51,608 nt of DNA from an archaeon (GTDB lineage Archaea > Thermoproteota > Nitrososphaeria > Conexivisphaerales > UBA164): the NCBI GenBank assembly GCA_021792955.1, contig JAJYTP010000006.1, positions 1 to 51,608 on the forward strand. Reading direction: 5' to 3'. Under the pieces are notes generated by a model, which was not told the origin of the DNA, did no database searches, and worked only from the letters and a program-made list of their open reading frames with translations. Shown piece after piece: positions 25,208-37,084 of this stretch. Every line of letters begins with the position of its first letter. Position 1 is the first letter of the stretch. Both the position numbers and the translations under genes were made by a program.

Positions 25208-25669
25208 TTAACCCCACCGCTCCCCGATCTTCGGATTGCCGGTGAAGATCAGATGCAGCGCCTTCATGGCCCTGACTATGACCTCCCTATCCCCTTCATC
25301 CATGTTCCGCAGCCTGTCCGTAAGGTAGGCCAACGTCCCCTGGCGCGCCGCTATCATATCTTTGTGGCCGCGATCCGTGACTGCCAGCTTTAGGCGCCGC
25401 CTGTCAACCGGCTGCTCTTCACGGGTCATCAGGCCGTGTCCTATGAGGCCGTCCACCAGCTTGGACGTGGACGGCGGGGTCAATCCCAGGTGGTTGGCTA
25501 CGTCCAGCAGTGAGGCGCCGGCATTCCTGTCCACGAAGGACAGCGCCCTGTACTGGGGCACCGTCAGTACCGGTGGCCTCTTGCTGCGCATTACGGAGCG
25601 TATTTCCCTCATGATGATGGGGACCACTTCAAATACATCCTTAGCCGCCTCTTCCGGAGGCACTGACAT
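25208..25669 (-). CDS. MarR-family transcriptional regulator
   Basis: A 153-residue winged-helix regulator. The HTH is in SLLDVANHLGLTPPSTSKLVDGLIGHGL, and the wing has the MarR pattern of Arg and Asp (PVDRRRLKLAVTDRG). The start is the ATG 25669, with AAGGTGA about eight bases upstream; the in-frame TTG at 25690 would place the start inside the operator. As first gene of the exporter operon it probably represses the operon until a toxic ligand binds, as in many MarR systems. Confidence 0.88.
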   Translation of the reverse strand: MSVPPEEAAKDVFEVVPIIMREIRSVMRSKRPPVLTVPQYRALSFVDRNAGASLLDVANHLGLTPPSTSKLVDGLIGHGLMTREEQPVDRRRLKLAVTDRGHKDMIAARQGTLAYLTDRLRNMDEGDREVIVRAMKALHLIFTGNPKIGERWG

Positions 25670-25688
25670 ATTAATTTCACCTTCTAAC

Positions 25689-25716
25689 AATTAGCCCTTC
25701 TAACTAATTATTTAAA
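25689..25716 (-). promoter_or_regulatory. Promoter with MarR-like palindrome
   Basis: AATTAG (25689-25694) and CTAATT (25704-25709) are inverted 6-bp arms nine bases apart. They are directly next to and downstream of the A/T box TTTAAATAATT (minus strand, about 25706-25716). The dyad covers the expected transcription start of the MarR-led operon, a typical autorepressor site. Confidence 0.55.
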
Positions 25717-25864
25717 CCTTGCGCGGGCGCCTTTGATGAGAGAAGTTCTAAATTGGAGGGCTAAGGACCCATAACATGATGACCGATATATTATCCGGCC
25801 TGGTGAACCTGAGGATATTGGGCGCTAAATAGCGACGCCCGACCTAGTGGCGTATATGCATAAA

Positions 25865-26446
25865 TTATAAATTGCGCTTAAGGTCCAATTTATCAATAGT
25901 TTTTCTGAGCCTAGGGCTGTACCTTTCGAGATATTCGTTTAACCTATTCAGGTCAACTTTTCCACTGAACAATTTTCCGTAATCCTTTACCCATTCGCGA
26001 AAATAAATCAGGTCTATTAGTGTCTTTTCCACGTCGCTGACCGGCACTGAAAAATCGCCTGTTTCAATGAACTCGTAACCAAAGAAGTAATTAGGGGATA
26101 TTGCCTTTACAACCATCCTTGTCTTAAATACCGTCCTTTCAACCCTTCTTACTTTCCTGCACGTTATGATTATCGGTACAGTTTCCTGCTCCCACAGGTT
26201 GTGGTAGCTCATTGCATCCTGAAGGCCTATGTATGCCGGCTTAAAGTAGTACACAGCAAGCGATGGGTCGCTATACCGGGAATAAACCCCCCTTCCCAGC
26301 CTGAATATTTCCCCCCTTTTCATAAGCTTGTTTATGATCAGGTAGGCGTACCTTTGTCCCGCGACCCTTTTTACATCGCTTATCGTAAAATAGGGGTTCT
26401 CCTTGGCAATCCCCCTTATATCATCCACTTTCAATTTCTGGCCCAC
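25865..26446 (-). CDS. AbiEi-like antitoxin / winged-helix regulator
   Basis: A 193-residue protein resembling the AbiEi antitoxin of type IV toxin-antitoxin systems. The N-terminal winged helix (residues 10-60, FTISDVKRVAG and LMKRGEIFRLGRGVYSRYSD) is followed by the AbiEi C-terminal domain, with SDVEKTLIDLIYFREWV. In known systems it represses the operon and counters the toxin without direct binding. The start used is GTG 26446, which overlaps the upstream toxin-like gene by 16 bases; a TTG at 26434 is also possible. It is the second, not the first, gene of the pair. Confidence 0.75.
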   Translation of the reverse strand: MGQKLKVDDIRGIAKENPYFTISDVKRVAGQRYAYLIINKLMKRGEIFRLGRGVYSRYSDPSLAVYYFKPAYIGLQDAMSYHNLWEQETVPIIITCRKVRRVERTVFKTRMVVKAISPNYFFGYEFIETGDFSVPVSDVEKTLIDLIYFREWVKDYGKLFSGKVDLNRLNEYLERYSPRLRKTIDKLDLKRNL

Positions 26447-27066
26447 CCGATTATAAGCTCCAGCATTTCGTCTGGCGTCGGCACGTATCCGGTCAGGACC
26501 GTCGATTTTAGTTCAGAAAAATCCAGGGGAGGCCTGAAGCTTTCTATGAGCGCTGCAAGTCTTCCCTTGACCTCCTGAGTTTTTTTAGCTATACCAAGCA
26601 TATGAACGATGTCATAAAGGTCCCTTGCTTTTTTTCTGGACATGTAAGCTTCTACCTTTTCCATGATGACGCTTTCAGGGGTAAGACCCCTCACCATGAC
26701 CCTCCTTCCTTCAACAGTTTCGTAAAATAATGTAGAGGCCTGAACCTTCTTGAAAAGGAATTCAACCTTCAGCTCTGATCTAGCGTGCAGGAGTTTTATG
26801 TAGCCTGAGTTCTCCTTGATACGCAGCTTTTCAATGACAAAGCCTAGGGGTTTTAGATCATCAAAAAAACCCTGTATTCCCAGTCTGGAGGCCGCATAGA
26901 AGTCAAGGTCTTCGGAGAACCTGTTACCTGCATAACACCTCCATATAAGGGTCCCCCCGTGCAGGACTACTTCCGGTAAATAATCATATATTTTTTCAAC
27001 TATTATATCTTGTGCATAGGCTAGCTCCATGTGCGTCTTTTTTCTGATCTTTTTATGTAAATCCAT
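26431..27066 (-). CDS. AbiEii-like nucleotidyltransferase toxin
   Basis: A 211-residue member of the AbiEii/AbiGii nucleotidyltransferase family. The catalytic signature is visible: LHGGTLIWRCYAGNRFSEDLDFY, that is a GG(T) motif and then R-x-SEDLDF with two acidic residues. RKKARDLYDIVHM near residue 160 is the usual second conserved block. Characterised members pair with AbiEi and block growth or phage infection by nucleotidyl transfer. The ATG at 27066 follows a TTATATAAG box by about 24 bases, so the operon is probably leaderless. The promoter lies in an A/T-rich region up to 27110. Confidence 0.8.
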   Translation of the reverse strand: MDLHKKIRKKTHMELAYAQDIIVEKIYDYLPEVVLHGGTLIWRCYAGNRFSEDLDFYAASRLGIQGFFDDLKPLGFVIEKLRIKENSGYIKLLHARSELKVEFLFKKVQASTLFYETVEGRRVMVRGLTPESVIMEKVEAYMSRKKARDLYDIVHMLGIAKKTQEVKGRLAALIESFRPPLDFSELKSTVLTGYVPTPDEMLELIIGWARN

Positions 27067-27270
27067 AATTTAGGGTTAACCATACTTATATAATAATATA
27101 TATTTGGTAGATTCTGAATATCAGGTCCATTTTATGGACGCCATTCAAATATGTGATATCATTCCGCGCCCATGGGCCGTGAAAGGGTGCCTTTCCAGAA
27201 ATATGGGTCGCGTAATGAGGTGATAAGATGTAGCCCATAGCAAGGTGCCCTTACGCCTTCGATACAGCCC

Positions 27271-28188
27271 CTAGAATTCGTCCCGCGACAGCAGCGTAAG
27301 CTCATCGAGGCGCCTTCTGTCGAGCGCCCTGCCATCGTATACCACAGTCAACCGTGTTATGCTTCCACGGGCGTCGAGCTCCAGGGCGGTTACCCCGAAC
27401 TTGAGCGCTGAATGTGGAGCGGCAGCCCATTCGAACCCGCCACCATAATCGCCGCCGACAACGTGGCGGAGCCCTGAGCCCGAGCCGTAGGGAGCCTCCG
27501 TCAGTATCCTTTTTAGATACCGCCCGATGGCGGCGCGGCCCAGCACCTGGGTACGAAGGGCCATATCTTCATAGACGGCGTCATATGCAAAGATGTCGAT
27601 CGCGGCGGCCGCGTCACCAGCCGAAAAGGCGTCCTGGAAGCGCCTGGCGGCCCTTTGGATCTTCACTGAGGCTTTGCTCGCTGCCTCCTTTTCATGGAGG
27701 TCTGGAGGGAACTTCTCGAGGGGCGTACGCAGGCGGTCATAGAGCTTCGAATCGAACCCGCAGCTGTCCCAGTAGTCCACCCACCTGACTATCTTTCCAT
27801 CCACGAAATCGACAACGCCAAGGATTCGCAGTTCGCCGCCGAACAGCTCCGGCGTATCCGTAAAGGCCACAACAGCGCTCTCCGTGCTTCCAAGTATGCG
27901 AGTAGGGTATGACAAGCCGCTTGGAGACCATCCAGGCATGTACCTTGTAAAAAGGTCCTTCAGCGCCTGGAAGCCGTCTATAAACCACCCCAGCGTGGCG
28001 TCCGTATAAGTAACCATATCGGGGGAGAAATGGGCCATAGTCCCGTCCACATCGTAGCGGCTCTTAGCGGTGAAGAACGACGAAAAGAATTTCACGGCTT
28101 CTGGCGTGGCATTCCTGATGTCGGCGATATCAGGATAGGGGTGCTCCTTACCGGCCTGACCTAGGGTTGATCCGCTCAATTCCACCAC
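27271..28188 (-). CDS. Tandem SnoaL/NTF2-like protein
   Basis: A 305-residue protein with two NTF2-like alpha+beta barrels. The first covers about residues 25-150 (FFSSFFTAKSRYDVDGTMAHFS, DFVDGKIVRWVDYWD). The second spans about residues 175-295 (RFQDAFSAGDAAAAIDIFAYD, GRAAIGRYLKRIL). SnoaL-like domains serve as isomerases, cyclases, dehydratases or ligand-binding folds. It is transcribed away from the LigW-type gene at 28296 with only 107 bases between them, and that whole neighbourhood concerns aromatic compounds, so a related role is plausible. The start appears to be GTG. No essential catalytic residues can be assigned. Confidence 0.75.
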   Translation of the reverse strand: MVELSGSTLGQAGKEHPYPDIADIRNATPEAVKFFSSFFTAKSRYDVDGTMAHFSPDMVTYTDATLGWFIDGFQALKDLFTRYMPGWSPSGLSYPTRILGSTESAVVAFTDTPELFGGELRILGVVDFVDGKIVRWVDYWDSCGFDSKLYDRLRTPLEKFPPDLHEKEAASKASVKIQRAARRFQDAFSAGDAAAAIDIFAYDAVYEDMALRTQVLGRAAIGRYLKRILTEAPYGSGSGLRHVVGGDYGGGFEWAAAPHSALKFGVTALELDARGSITRLTVVYDGRALDRRRLDELTLLSRDEF

Positions 28189-28295
28189 TTGACCGTAGGG
28201 GGCGGTCAGGAGCTTATACGGTTAGCTGAGAATTTACAATTTGGCGAAGGACAAATGTAGAAAACATTATTAGATCAAAAGTTGCATTGATAAAT

Positions 28296-29300
28296 ATGGA
28301 ATCAAAGGGTAGCTCAGTCAGGAGGACTATTGCGCTGGAGGAACATTTCTCGGCGCCTGCTGAATTAAGCAAAGATCAACATGAGGGCTCATTGCCTCAT
28401 GGCGGTTCATCGGCCGCATATTACTCTGAATTCGTTAGAAAGCTTGCGGACCTGGGGGAGATAAGGATATCCGATATGGATGCGGCCGGCATCGATGTGC
28501 AGGTCCTTTCGTTGACTTCGCCTGGAACTGAACAGATGGAGCCTGCTGATGCCGTAAATTTTGCAAGGTCTGTAAATGATTTCGTCGCCAAGGCGATTGA
28601 AAGGCATCCCTCCCGCCTAGCGGCATTTGCCGCGTTGCCTACGTCGGCCCCGGATAAGGCCGCGGATGAACTGGAGCGGACGGTGCAGGGATACGGCTTC
28701 AGGGGAGCGGTAATCAACGGCCATTCAAGGGGCAGATACCTTGATGATAAGTTCTTCTGGCCGATCCTGGAGCGCGCTGAGGATCTGAGCGTGCCAATAT
28801 ACATTCACCCAACCGTGCCTCCAAGGCCGGTCGTCGATGCGTACTATGCCGGGCAGTTCAGCCAGGACATAATTTTTGCACTTTCGACGTCAGGCTGGGG
28901 CTGGCACATCGAAACGGCAGTTCACGTGATCCGTCTGATACTGAGCGGGGCATTTGACAGGTACCCTAAGCTACAGATCATAATAGGGCATCTGGGCGAA
29001 GCCATACCCTTCATGATGGACAGGATGGACCGCAGGTTTTCCATGGAACTCACGAAGCTGGACCGTCCCATCAGTTCCTACCTGTGTGAAAATTTCAGCT
29101 ATACCATAAGCGGGTTCAATTTCACTCCGGCGTTCCTGAACCTTCTCCTTAAAGTCGGAGTTGAGAGGATCATGTTCTCTACTGATTATCCATATTCATC
29201 CATGAATGAGGCCAGAGAATTTCTGGAACGCCTGCCCGTCAGCCATGCCGATAGGGAGAAAATAGCGCACACAAATGCCGAACGCCTGATGTGTTTCTGA
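28296..29300 (+). CDS. LigW-type metal-dependent decarboxylase/amidohydrolase
   Basis: A 334-residue TIM-barrel enzyme of the amidohydrolase-2 group (gamma-resorcylate decarboxylase, ACMSD, LigW). Metal and catalytic residues appear in order: Glu and His in TIALEEHF, His in VPIYIHPTVP, His in IIGHLGEAIPF and the Asp in FSTDYPYSSM. Such enzymes decarboxylate hydroxybenzoates without cofactor, or hydrolyse ring lactones. The ATG at 28296 is about 28 bases after an ATTATTA box (28266-28272), so the in-frame TTG at 28287 is not favoured. Its neighbours are a SnoaL-like protein, an extradiol dioxygenase and a dienelactone hydrolase. Confidence 0.85.
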   Translation: MESKGSSVRRTIALEEHFSAPAELSKDQHEGSLPHGGSSAAYYSEFVRKLADLGEIRISDMDAAGIDVQVLSLTSPGTEQMEPADAVNFARSVNDFVAKAIERHPSRLAAFAALPTSAPDKAADELERTVQGYGFRGAVINGHSRGRYLDDKFFWPILERAEDLSVPIYIHPTVPPRPVVDAYYAGQFSQDIIFALSTSGWGWHIETAVHVIRLILSGAFDRYPKLQIIIGHLGEAIPFMMDRMDRRFSMELTKLDRPISSYLCENFSYTISGFNFTPAFLNLLLKVGVERIMFSTDYPYSSMNEAREFLERLPVSHADREKIAHTNAERLMCF

Positions 29301-29661
29301 TCCCCTGTTTACCTCCAGCGGTAGGGGGGGACAGTTGACGCCATGGCTTAATGCATGGAAGGTCAATAGGGATATTTGGTCCAGTTCGGCGATGAGTTGG
29401 ATGATCTGCAGTAGCACCCATTTCAAAAATACAGGGCTGGCCAATTTTGAACCGCCAGCACGGCTGATCACACCGGATTTGACCTGAGCGGTTGGTTGAA
29501 AGGGGAGCCGAACTGGATGAAGTGGTTAATCCGCGCGTGTAAACCCTTATGAAACACGATGTAAGGCCCCCGGCTCGCTCAGGAGCGCTGCTTGAAGGAA
29601 GGAAGGATGTGGTGTATTGGAAGTGTCATTTGAACGAACAGATCATGATCGACGGACGCGG
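29301..29661. other. Intergenic, no clear gene
   Basis: A plus-strand frame from 29549 reads RPPARSGALLEGRKDVVYW and then IMIDGR, which looks protein-like, but it runs into the dioxygenase gene on the other strand and matches no family I know. Otherwise nothing is seen. Confidence 0.3.
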
Positions 29662-30489
29662 CTATTTTTTTGGCGTAATTTCGACGATGTTGTTGGACGT
29701 ATACGTCGCCACCCTGTACATAGTCAAGACCCTGGGGTCAACATCCATTCCACCGAGCGCACCATACAGGATCAGGAGGCTGCCAAGCCTGCCCTCAGGC
29801 GCCACGCTTCTGAAAAGCGATCTGTCCTCCATTAATGTTTCAATGTTCCATCGTGTAAATGCCAGTCTAGCAAGTTCAAGGAACCTTTCGCCATCAGGCC
29901 ATGGCTGGTTTTCGCCGAAATCAGCTATTAGGTCCAGCCTGTGAAGAAGCGCGCCCGTGGCAACTATCGCGACGTCCTTTGAGCTCTTCCTGATAGCCTC
30001 ACCTATGATCCTCCCCCACATGATATGATCGGCCGATGATTCGCTGGCCAGGGACAGGGGAACTACGGGTATCCTGGCTTTCGGTGACAGATAGTAGAGC
30101 GGTACCCAGTGCCCGTGGTCAAGCCCGTGATCATCTGTTAAGCTCGCGTTAAAGGAATGCGCCTTCGCCTCACTGGCCAGCAGCTCGGCCAGCTCCGGAT
30201 CGCCCACAGCGTCATACCTGAAGTCATAAAAATAGCCCGGGAACCCGAAATAATCCTGGATGCACTGTAACCTCGGCTGGCCGTTGATCTTGAATCCGGA
30301 GACGGAGTTCCAGTGGGGAGAGATGGCTATTATCGTATCCGGCTCCCTGGAGTTCAGGGTCTCCCCTGCCCGTATCAGGGAGTCCACGGCCTCCCCCTCT
30401 TCATTCATGAAGGTATCGAAGAGGTCCCTTCCCCTGCTAAGCAGATCCGGGCCATGGGATGTAAAGATGGAATAAACGATATCGCCCAA
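29662..30489 (-). CDS. Class III extradiol ring-cleavage dioxygenase
   Basis: A 275-residue member of the LigB/DODA superfamily, which uses non-heme Fe(II) to cleave catechols next to the hydroxyls. Probable metal ligands and acid-base residues are the N-terminal His (FTSHGPDLL), the His in IAISPHWNS and the paired His in DDHGLDHGHWVPL. The C-terminal GALLHRLDL also fits. The start is TTG, with GGTGA seven bases upstream. It is in the same direction as the dienelactone hydrolase gene upstream, 103 bases apart. The actual substrate is unknown. Confidence 0.85.
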   Translation of the reverse strand: MGDIVYSIFTSHGPDLLSRGRDLFDTFMNEEGEAVDSLIRAGETLNSREPDTIIAISPHWNSVSGFKINGQPRLQCIQDYFGFPGYFYDFRYDAVGDPELAELLASEAKAHSFNASLTDDHGLDHGHWVPLYYLSPKARIPVVPLSLASESSADHIMWGRIIGEAIRKSSKDVAIVATGALLHRLDLIADFGENQPWPDGERFLELARLAFTRWNIETLMEDRSLFRSVAPEGRLGSLLILYGALGGMDVDPRVLTMYRVATYTSNNIVEITPKK

Positions 30490-30592
30490 CCCATTTCACC
30501 AGTTAGCCCGCCCTAATATGTTATCGATGTTATCTGATCTCATCTATCCATCCATCGTCGACAGGATGGGCTTAGCATTATCATCATTATCA

Positions 30593-31426
30593 TCATTTCA
30601 TCAGGGTCCTGTCGTAGAAATCGATGACCCTCTTCCAGGCATCCCTTGCGGCCGGCTCCCTATAGGTGGTCCTGTTGCTGTCATTGAAGAACGCATGAGG
30701 AGCCTCGGGGTATATCTTGATTTCAAAATCGGTCTTCCTGTATTTGACCATCGCCGCAACCAGCCTGTCGAGGCTGCCGTTTATCCTGTCATCCTCCCCT
30801 CCGTAGAGCCCAAGCACGGGGCAGCTTATGTTCTTCACCAGGTCTATGGGATCGGGGTTCTCCCCGTAGAACACCGTGCACGCCGCCAGGTCCGCCCTGC
30901 ACGCAAGGTTTATCGACATCCCCCCTCCAAAGCAGAAGCCGACGCTGCCCACCTTGCCCTGCCTGACGTATTCTCTTGAGTTCAGGTAGTCAACAGCCTT
31001 TACAAGGTGGTTAACCAGCCTGTCCTTCGGCAGGCCGCCCCCAAAGAGGGTCGACATGACCTTCTGAAGGGCCTCCCTCCTGTCGGGGGGCTGCTTTGAA
31101 AGTTCAGATTGAACGAAGGCTGTATCCGCCCTCCTGTTGGTGGGCAGCGTTTGCATGAAGGACCACGCCGATCGTATGTTGTCGGCGGTCAGGACCGATT
31201 TGAGCTCCCTGCTTTCGGAGTAGAGGTCGGGGGCCAGCGCAACGTAACCCTGCGCCGCGAACCTGTCGGCCACATCCTTTATGTGGTCGACAAGCCCCCA
31301 GATTTCATGTATGACTATGACAGCCGGCCTTTTTTCATTGACCTTTGGCCTTACAAGATAGCCTTCTATGTTCATTCCGTTGGACCCACTGAAAGTGGCG
31401 GTTTCAGATATCAGTTCTTCAGTCAT
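30593..31426 (-). CDS. Dienelactone hydrolase family protein
   Basis: A 277-residue alpha/beta hydrolase of the carboxymethylenebutenolidase type. Family residues are present: the Glu of VIVIHEIWGL, nucleophile Cys in VGFCFGGGM, Asp in YGGEDDRI and His in APHAFFNDSN. An insertion of about 35 residues (FGGGLPKDRLVNHL region) follows the lid. The enzyme opens dienelactones in ring-cleavage pathways. The ATG 31426 is chosen because a GTAAAAAG box lies about 27 bases upstream; the ATG at 31444 would be too close. It probably works with the extradiol dioxygenase downstream. Confidence 0.87.
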   Translation of the reverse strand: MTEELISETATFSGSNGMNIEGYLVRPKVNEKRPAVIVIHEIWGLVDHIKDVADRFAAQGYVALAPDLYSESRELKSVLTADNIRSAWSFMQTLPTNRRADTAFVQSELSKQPPDRREALQKVMSTLFGGGLPKDRLVNHLVKAVDYLNSREYVRQGKVGSVGFCFGGGMSINLACRADLAACTVFYGENPDPIDLVKNISCPVLGLYGGEDDRINGSLDRLVAAMVKYRKTDFEIKIYPEAPHAFFNDSNRTTYREPAARDAWKRVIDFYDRTLMK

Positions 31427-31555
31427 GTACCGGGTTCCATGCACCTGCTTTTTACCTTTGCCGAACTTTTATCGACCTCAGCTGGCTCCTGGGAGAAACA
31501 TACATAGATTAAATACTCTGGCCGGCGACCACTCAACGGGTGAGTTCGGCGCACA

Positions 31556-32350
31556 TTGAACCTTATAACGGAGGTCGTGGTACCACTTCTTATCGGGCTC
31601 ATAGGGCCCGCCGTTTATGTCCTGCTCAACGACCTGATCAAGAGGCTCAGGAACAGGCAGAGGGTCGCCATCAGGGCCTCCAGGCTGATCCTGAAGGACT
31701 GGAAGGATAGGATACGCCTTGGATCATGCAAATACACGCTCGGCGGCATCAGGGTGGAGGCGCCTGTGGACCCGGCATCTGGCCTTACCCCGGAGGCGCA
31801 GGCGCAGTTCAGGAAGACGTTCCGGGGGATCTGGAGGAGCTGGGAGGAGGGTAAACGCGAAAGCCAGGCCAGGAAGGAGGAGTATCGAGGTCTCCTGGAA
31901 TCCTTCAATGAAACGGTCAGGCGAAAGGTCCTTGCTGTCTGGATAAAGGAGACCAGCATACCGGACCTTGGGGAGCTGCGGGACGTGCCCCCAGTTGAAA
32001 TGTGGAAGAGGAAATGGGTTTCGTCTAACGACCTCCAGTACAGGGTTTACCGTGAAGCCTTTGGGGAGGGCCGGGGCATTTCGGTGGCGCCCCCTGCGAC
32101 GAAAAGGTCCAAGCTGTTCACGCTCCAGCCCGACGATGACCCATCGGTCCATATAGCGCAGGCAGAGGAAGGTGAGCTCCAGAGGCTAAAGCAGCTGATC
32201 GACGGCTTCCAGATGGATGATGAGACGAGGGCCCTGGTCAAGACAATAAGGGAGAAGGGTGAACTTGATGAAAGGCAAAGCCAGGAGACCATAGGGAAGC
32301 TGAAGAGGCTGATAAATGAAGCGCTCCTATATGGCACCCGCAGGGGATAG
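31556..32350 (+). CDS. Membrane-anchored coiled-coil protein, unknown
   Basis: A 264-residue protein with one N-terminal membrane helix (VVVPLLIGLIGPAVYVLLNDL) followed by a basic stretch and a largely helical, charged cytoplasmic region. The C-terminal third (EEGELQRLKQLIDGF... to ...KLKRLINEALLYG) may form a coiled coil. No family was recognised. The start used is TTG 31556; GGTGAG lies 13 bases upstream and an ATTAAATA box about 44 bases upstream. It is divergent from the dienelactone hydrolase gene. Confidence 0.5.
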   Translation: MNLITEVVVPLLIGLIGPAVYVLLNDLIKRLRNRQRVAIRASRLILKDWKDRIRLGSCKYTLGGIRVEAPVDPASGLTPEAQAQFRKTFRGIWRSWEEGKRESQARKEEYRGLLESFNETVRRKVLAVWIKETSIPDLGELRDVPPVEMWKRKWVSSNDLQYRVYREAFGEGRGISVAPPATKRSKLFTLQPDDDPSVHIAQAEEGELQRLKQLIDGFQMDDETRALVKTIREKGELDERQSQETIGKLKRLINEALLYGTRRG

Positions 32351-32397
32351 CCAGTCTTGTATATTCTATCCGTGGGGCTGCGTCGTAGCAGCCGGCG

Positions 32398-33129
32398 CTA
32401 GGATCGTTCCCTTGGGCGCGGCTCATCGCCAAGCCAAGAAAGGCCCTTCTTCATCCTTTCCCACAGGTCGTTAAGCATCTGCCGCGTCCTTTCATCGTCC
32501 TTCAGACGGAGGGTCCTTCTGATCCCCTCGCCCTGGACTTCGATGATGCCGGCCTTCTCTAGCTTCCTGATGTGCCGGCCGATGGAGGTGTAGCTAACCT
32601 GCAGGCGCTCGGCCAGGTACTTTATATCAAGCGGCCGCCCGGCCTTCACCATAATCCTGACCATTCGAAACCTCACAGGGTTTACTATAGCCATTTTGCC
32701 CTGCATTTCAGTGTACTCCTTCAGTGATCCCCTTGCCCTTTTCATATTAGATCCCATCCTCCTTAATAGGGGCTCAATGCTCCTTCGATACTGGTCAGAC
32801 GCCATCCCGGCCATCTTCTTACTTAAGTAATCCCTGCGTTTCTCTATCTTCAGGGCCTCCTGCGGATTATCCCGGTTTTCGTAGAGCAGGTCCCTGAACA
32901 TGTGATCGACGATCCTTTGGACCTCCTTAGGGGCATATCGCCGCCATCCGGCAAGGTCCTTTGCCATATCGTCATACTGGCCATCAACCCTCCTATCTTG
33001 GTCTTCTACCATTGCAGGACTTGAGCCGTGGGCCGATATAAACGCGTCCATTTTTCCTGCGTTTCGCTCAAATTTCTTTATGGCTGAGTCATACTTAAGC
33101 TGAGGCAAGCAGGTTTCATCTGCAGCCAT
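32398..33129 (-). CDS. Winged-helix transcriptional regulator
   Basis: A 243-residue protein whose C-terminal 90 residues form an ArsR-like winged helix (PVRFRMVRIMVKAGRPLDIK, then LAERLQVSYTSIGRHIRKLE and a GEGIRRTLRL wing). The N-terminal 140 residues are helical and charged, unknown to me; they could hold a sensing or dimerisation domain. The two short cysteine-free halves suggest no metal sensing. It is convergent with the membrane-anchored gene at 31556 and has no obvious operon partner. Confidence 0.65.
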   Translation of the reverse strand: MAADETCLPQLKYDSAIKKFERNAGKMDAFISAHGSSPAMVEDQDRRVDGQYDDMAKDLAGWRRYAPKEVQRIVDHMFRDLLYENRDNPQEALKIEKRRDYLSKKMAGMASDQYRRSIEPLLRRMGSNMKRARGSLKEYTEMQGKMAIVNPVRFRMVRIMVKAGRPLDIKYLAERLQVSYTSIGRHIRKLEKAGIIEVQGEGIRRTLRLKDDERTRQMLNDLWERMKKGLSWLGDEPRPRERS

Positions 33130-33342
33130 CCAAACTGTATGTCGGGTGATGGTTGATGATCACCGCTTCCCGGATGCCCGACAGAGTCAGGCGCACAGGC
33201 GGACAAATGCACTCCTGAGCGGTCACGCCATGGGGGGCGATATGGCTACCCAAAGCGATGTATTCCAACCCTCATCGCAATCTTACAAGGATCAGCTTCC
33301 AATCAAATTTTAGCGCAATATTTTTATCCTTATAATTTTTGA

Positions 33343-34068
33343 ATGGCAGGCAAGAATATGGGCACTGACATCGGTGAATACGCCTTTAAATATCGCTCCA
33401 TACTTTTTGTGGTAATTTTCATTATAGGATGGGCCGTCTTCCCGGGTCCTTCAGTAACCGGATACCTATTCGTTTTATATCATCTGTCGATAGTCCAGCT
33501 CAAGGCGTTCGTCATAGCCCTTTCGCTGGTTGGCATTGCGGGATTTTTCATTAGGATATGGGGCTCTGGTTATATTGGAGCTTCGATAGTTCAATCATCA
33601 CAATTACATGGCGAAGCGTTGGTAACTTCGGGCCCATATGCTTACATGAGGGATCCGCTGTATTTTGGATCGCTTTTAATAGTTATAGGCTTTCTTCCTG
33701 TACTGCCTCCATGGGGCTTTGTCTTTATTATTGTGGCCATGGGGGCCCTGATCTACCTGCTCATCAGGGCGGAGGAGAGGCTGCTGTCCTCGACTCATAA
33801 AGAGGAATTCCTAAAGTACAAGTCCACGGTCCACGCTCTGATCCCCACCCCAAGGAAAATAAGTCGTTCAAGCGCAAAATTTGAATTGGGGGAAGGATTA
33901 CGGAGCGAAGTTCTGTATATATTTATATTTTCACCCCTAATAGGTGGCCTGTTCCTTCCATCCACGGTGTTCGCCTCCACTTTTTATACTCTGCTAATAA
34001 CCGGGATAATTTTACGCGTGGCGCTCCGCTCTAGGGCCAATAAAGTGGAGCCAGCGGGTCCGGTTTAA
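33343..34068 (+). CDS. ICMT/PEMT-like membrane methyltransferase
   Basis: A 241-residue integral membrane protein of the isoprenylcysteine carboxyl methyltransferase family. The signature is GPYAYMRDPLYFGSLLIVIG followed by RAEERLL, then EFLKYKSTVHALIP, the conserved AdoMet-binding C-terminal block. Membrane segments lie at about residues 15-35, 45-70, 85-105, 115-145 and 190-230. In prokaryotes the substrates of these enzymes are usually unknown. The ATG is about 23 bases after an AATATTTTTAT box. It stands alone, upstream of the peroxiredoxin operon. Confidence 0.82.
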   Translation: MAGKNMGTDIGEYAFKYRSILFVVIFIIGWAVFPGPSVTGYLFVLYHLSIVQLKAFVIALSLVGIAGFFIRIWGSGYIGASIVQSSQLHGEALVTSGPYAYMRDPLYFGSLLIVIGFLPVLPPWGFVFIIVAMGALIYLLIRAEERLLSSTHKEEFLKYKSTVHALIPTPRKISRSSAKFELGEGLRSEVLYIFIFSPLIGGLFLPSTVFASTFYTLLITGIILRVALRSRANKVEPAGPV

Positions 34069-34170
34069 ATACTTCTGCGGCCTGTCCTCTCGGCCAGTTT
34101 GGGGGGAGACCTAGGATGCGACCCCAGGCGTTAAGGCCATAAGCAAAAGGGGCCATATAAGATCAAAATA

Positions 34171-34178
34171 ATTATATA
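34171..34178 (+). promoter_or_regulatory. TATA box of the oxidative-stress operon
   Basis: ATTATATA centred near 34174 is 26 bases before the ATG at 34200, which places the transcription start at or next to the start codon. There is no ribosome-binding sequence. This is a clear leaderless promoter driving the peroxiredoxin and katG genes. Confidence 0.65.
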
Positions 34179-34199
34179 CTTCGAATCAATAAATATTTA

Positions 34200-37084
<2,885 letters not shown>

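Noticed and set aside
25775-25831. 18-codon frame (MMTDILSGLVNLRILGAK) as a small gene
   Set aside because: Very short, no promoter or ribosome site, and no known family.
27742-27765. tRNA T-arm-like sequence (TTCGAATCGAACC) on either strand
   Set aside because: It lies inside the well-supported SnoaL-like gene, and no acceptor stem, D-arm or anticodon arm can be folded around it.
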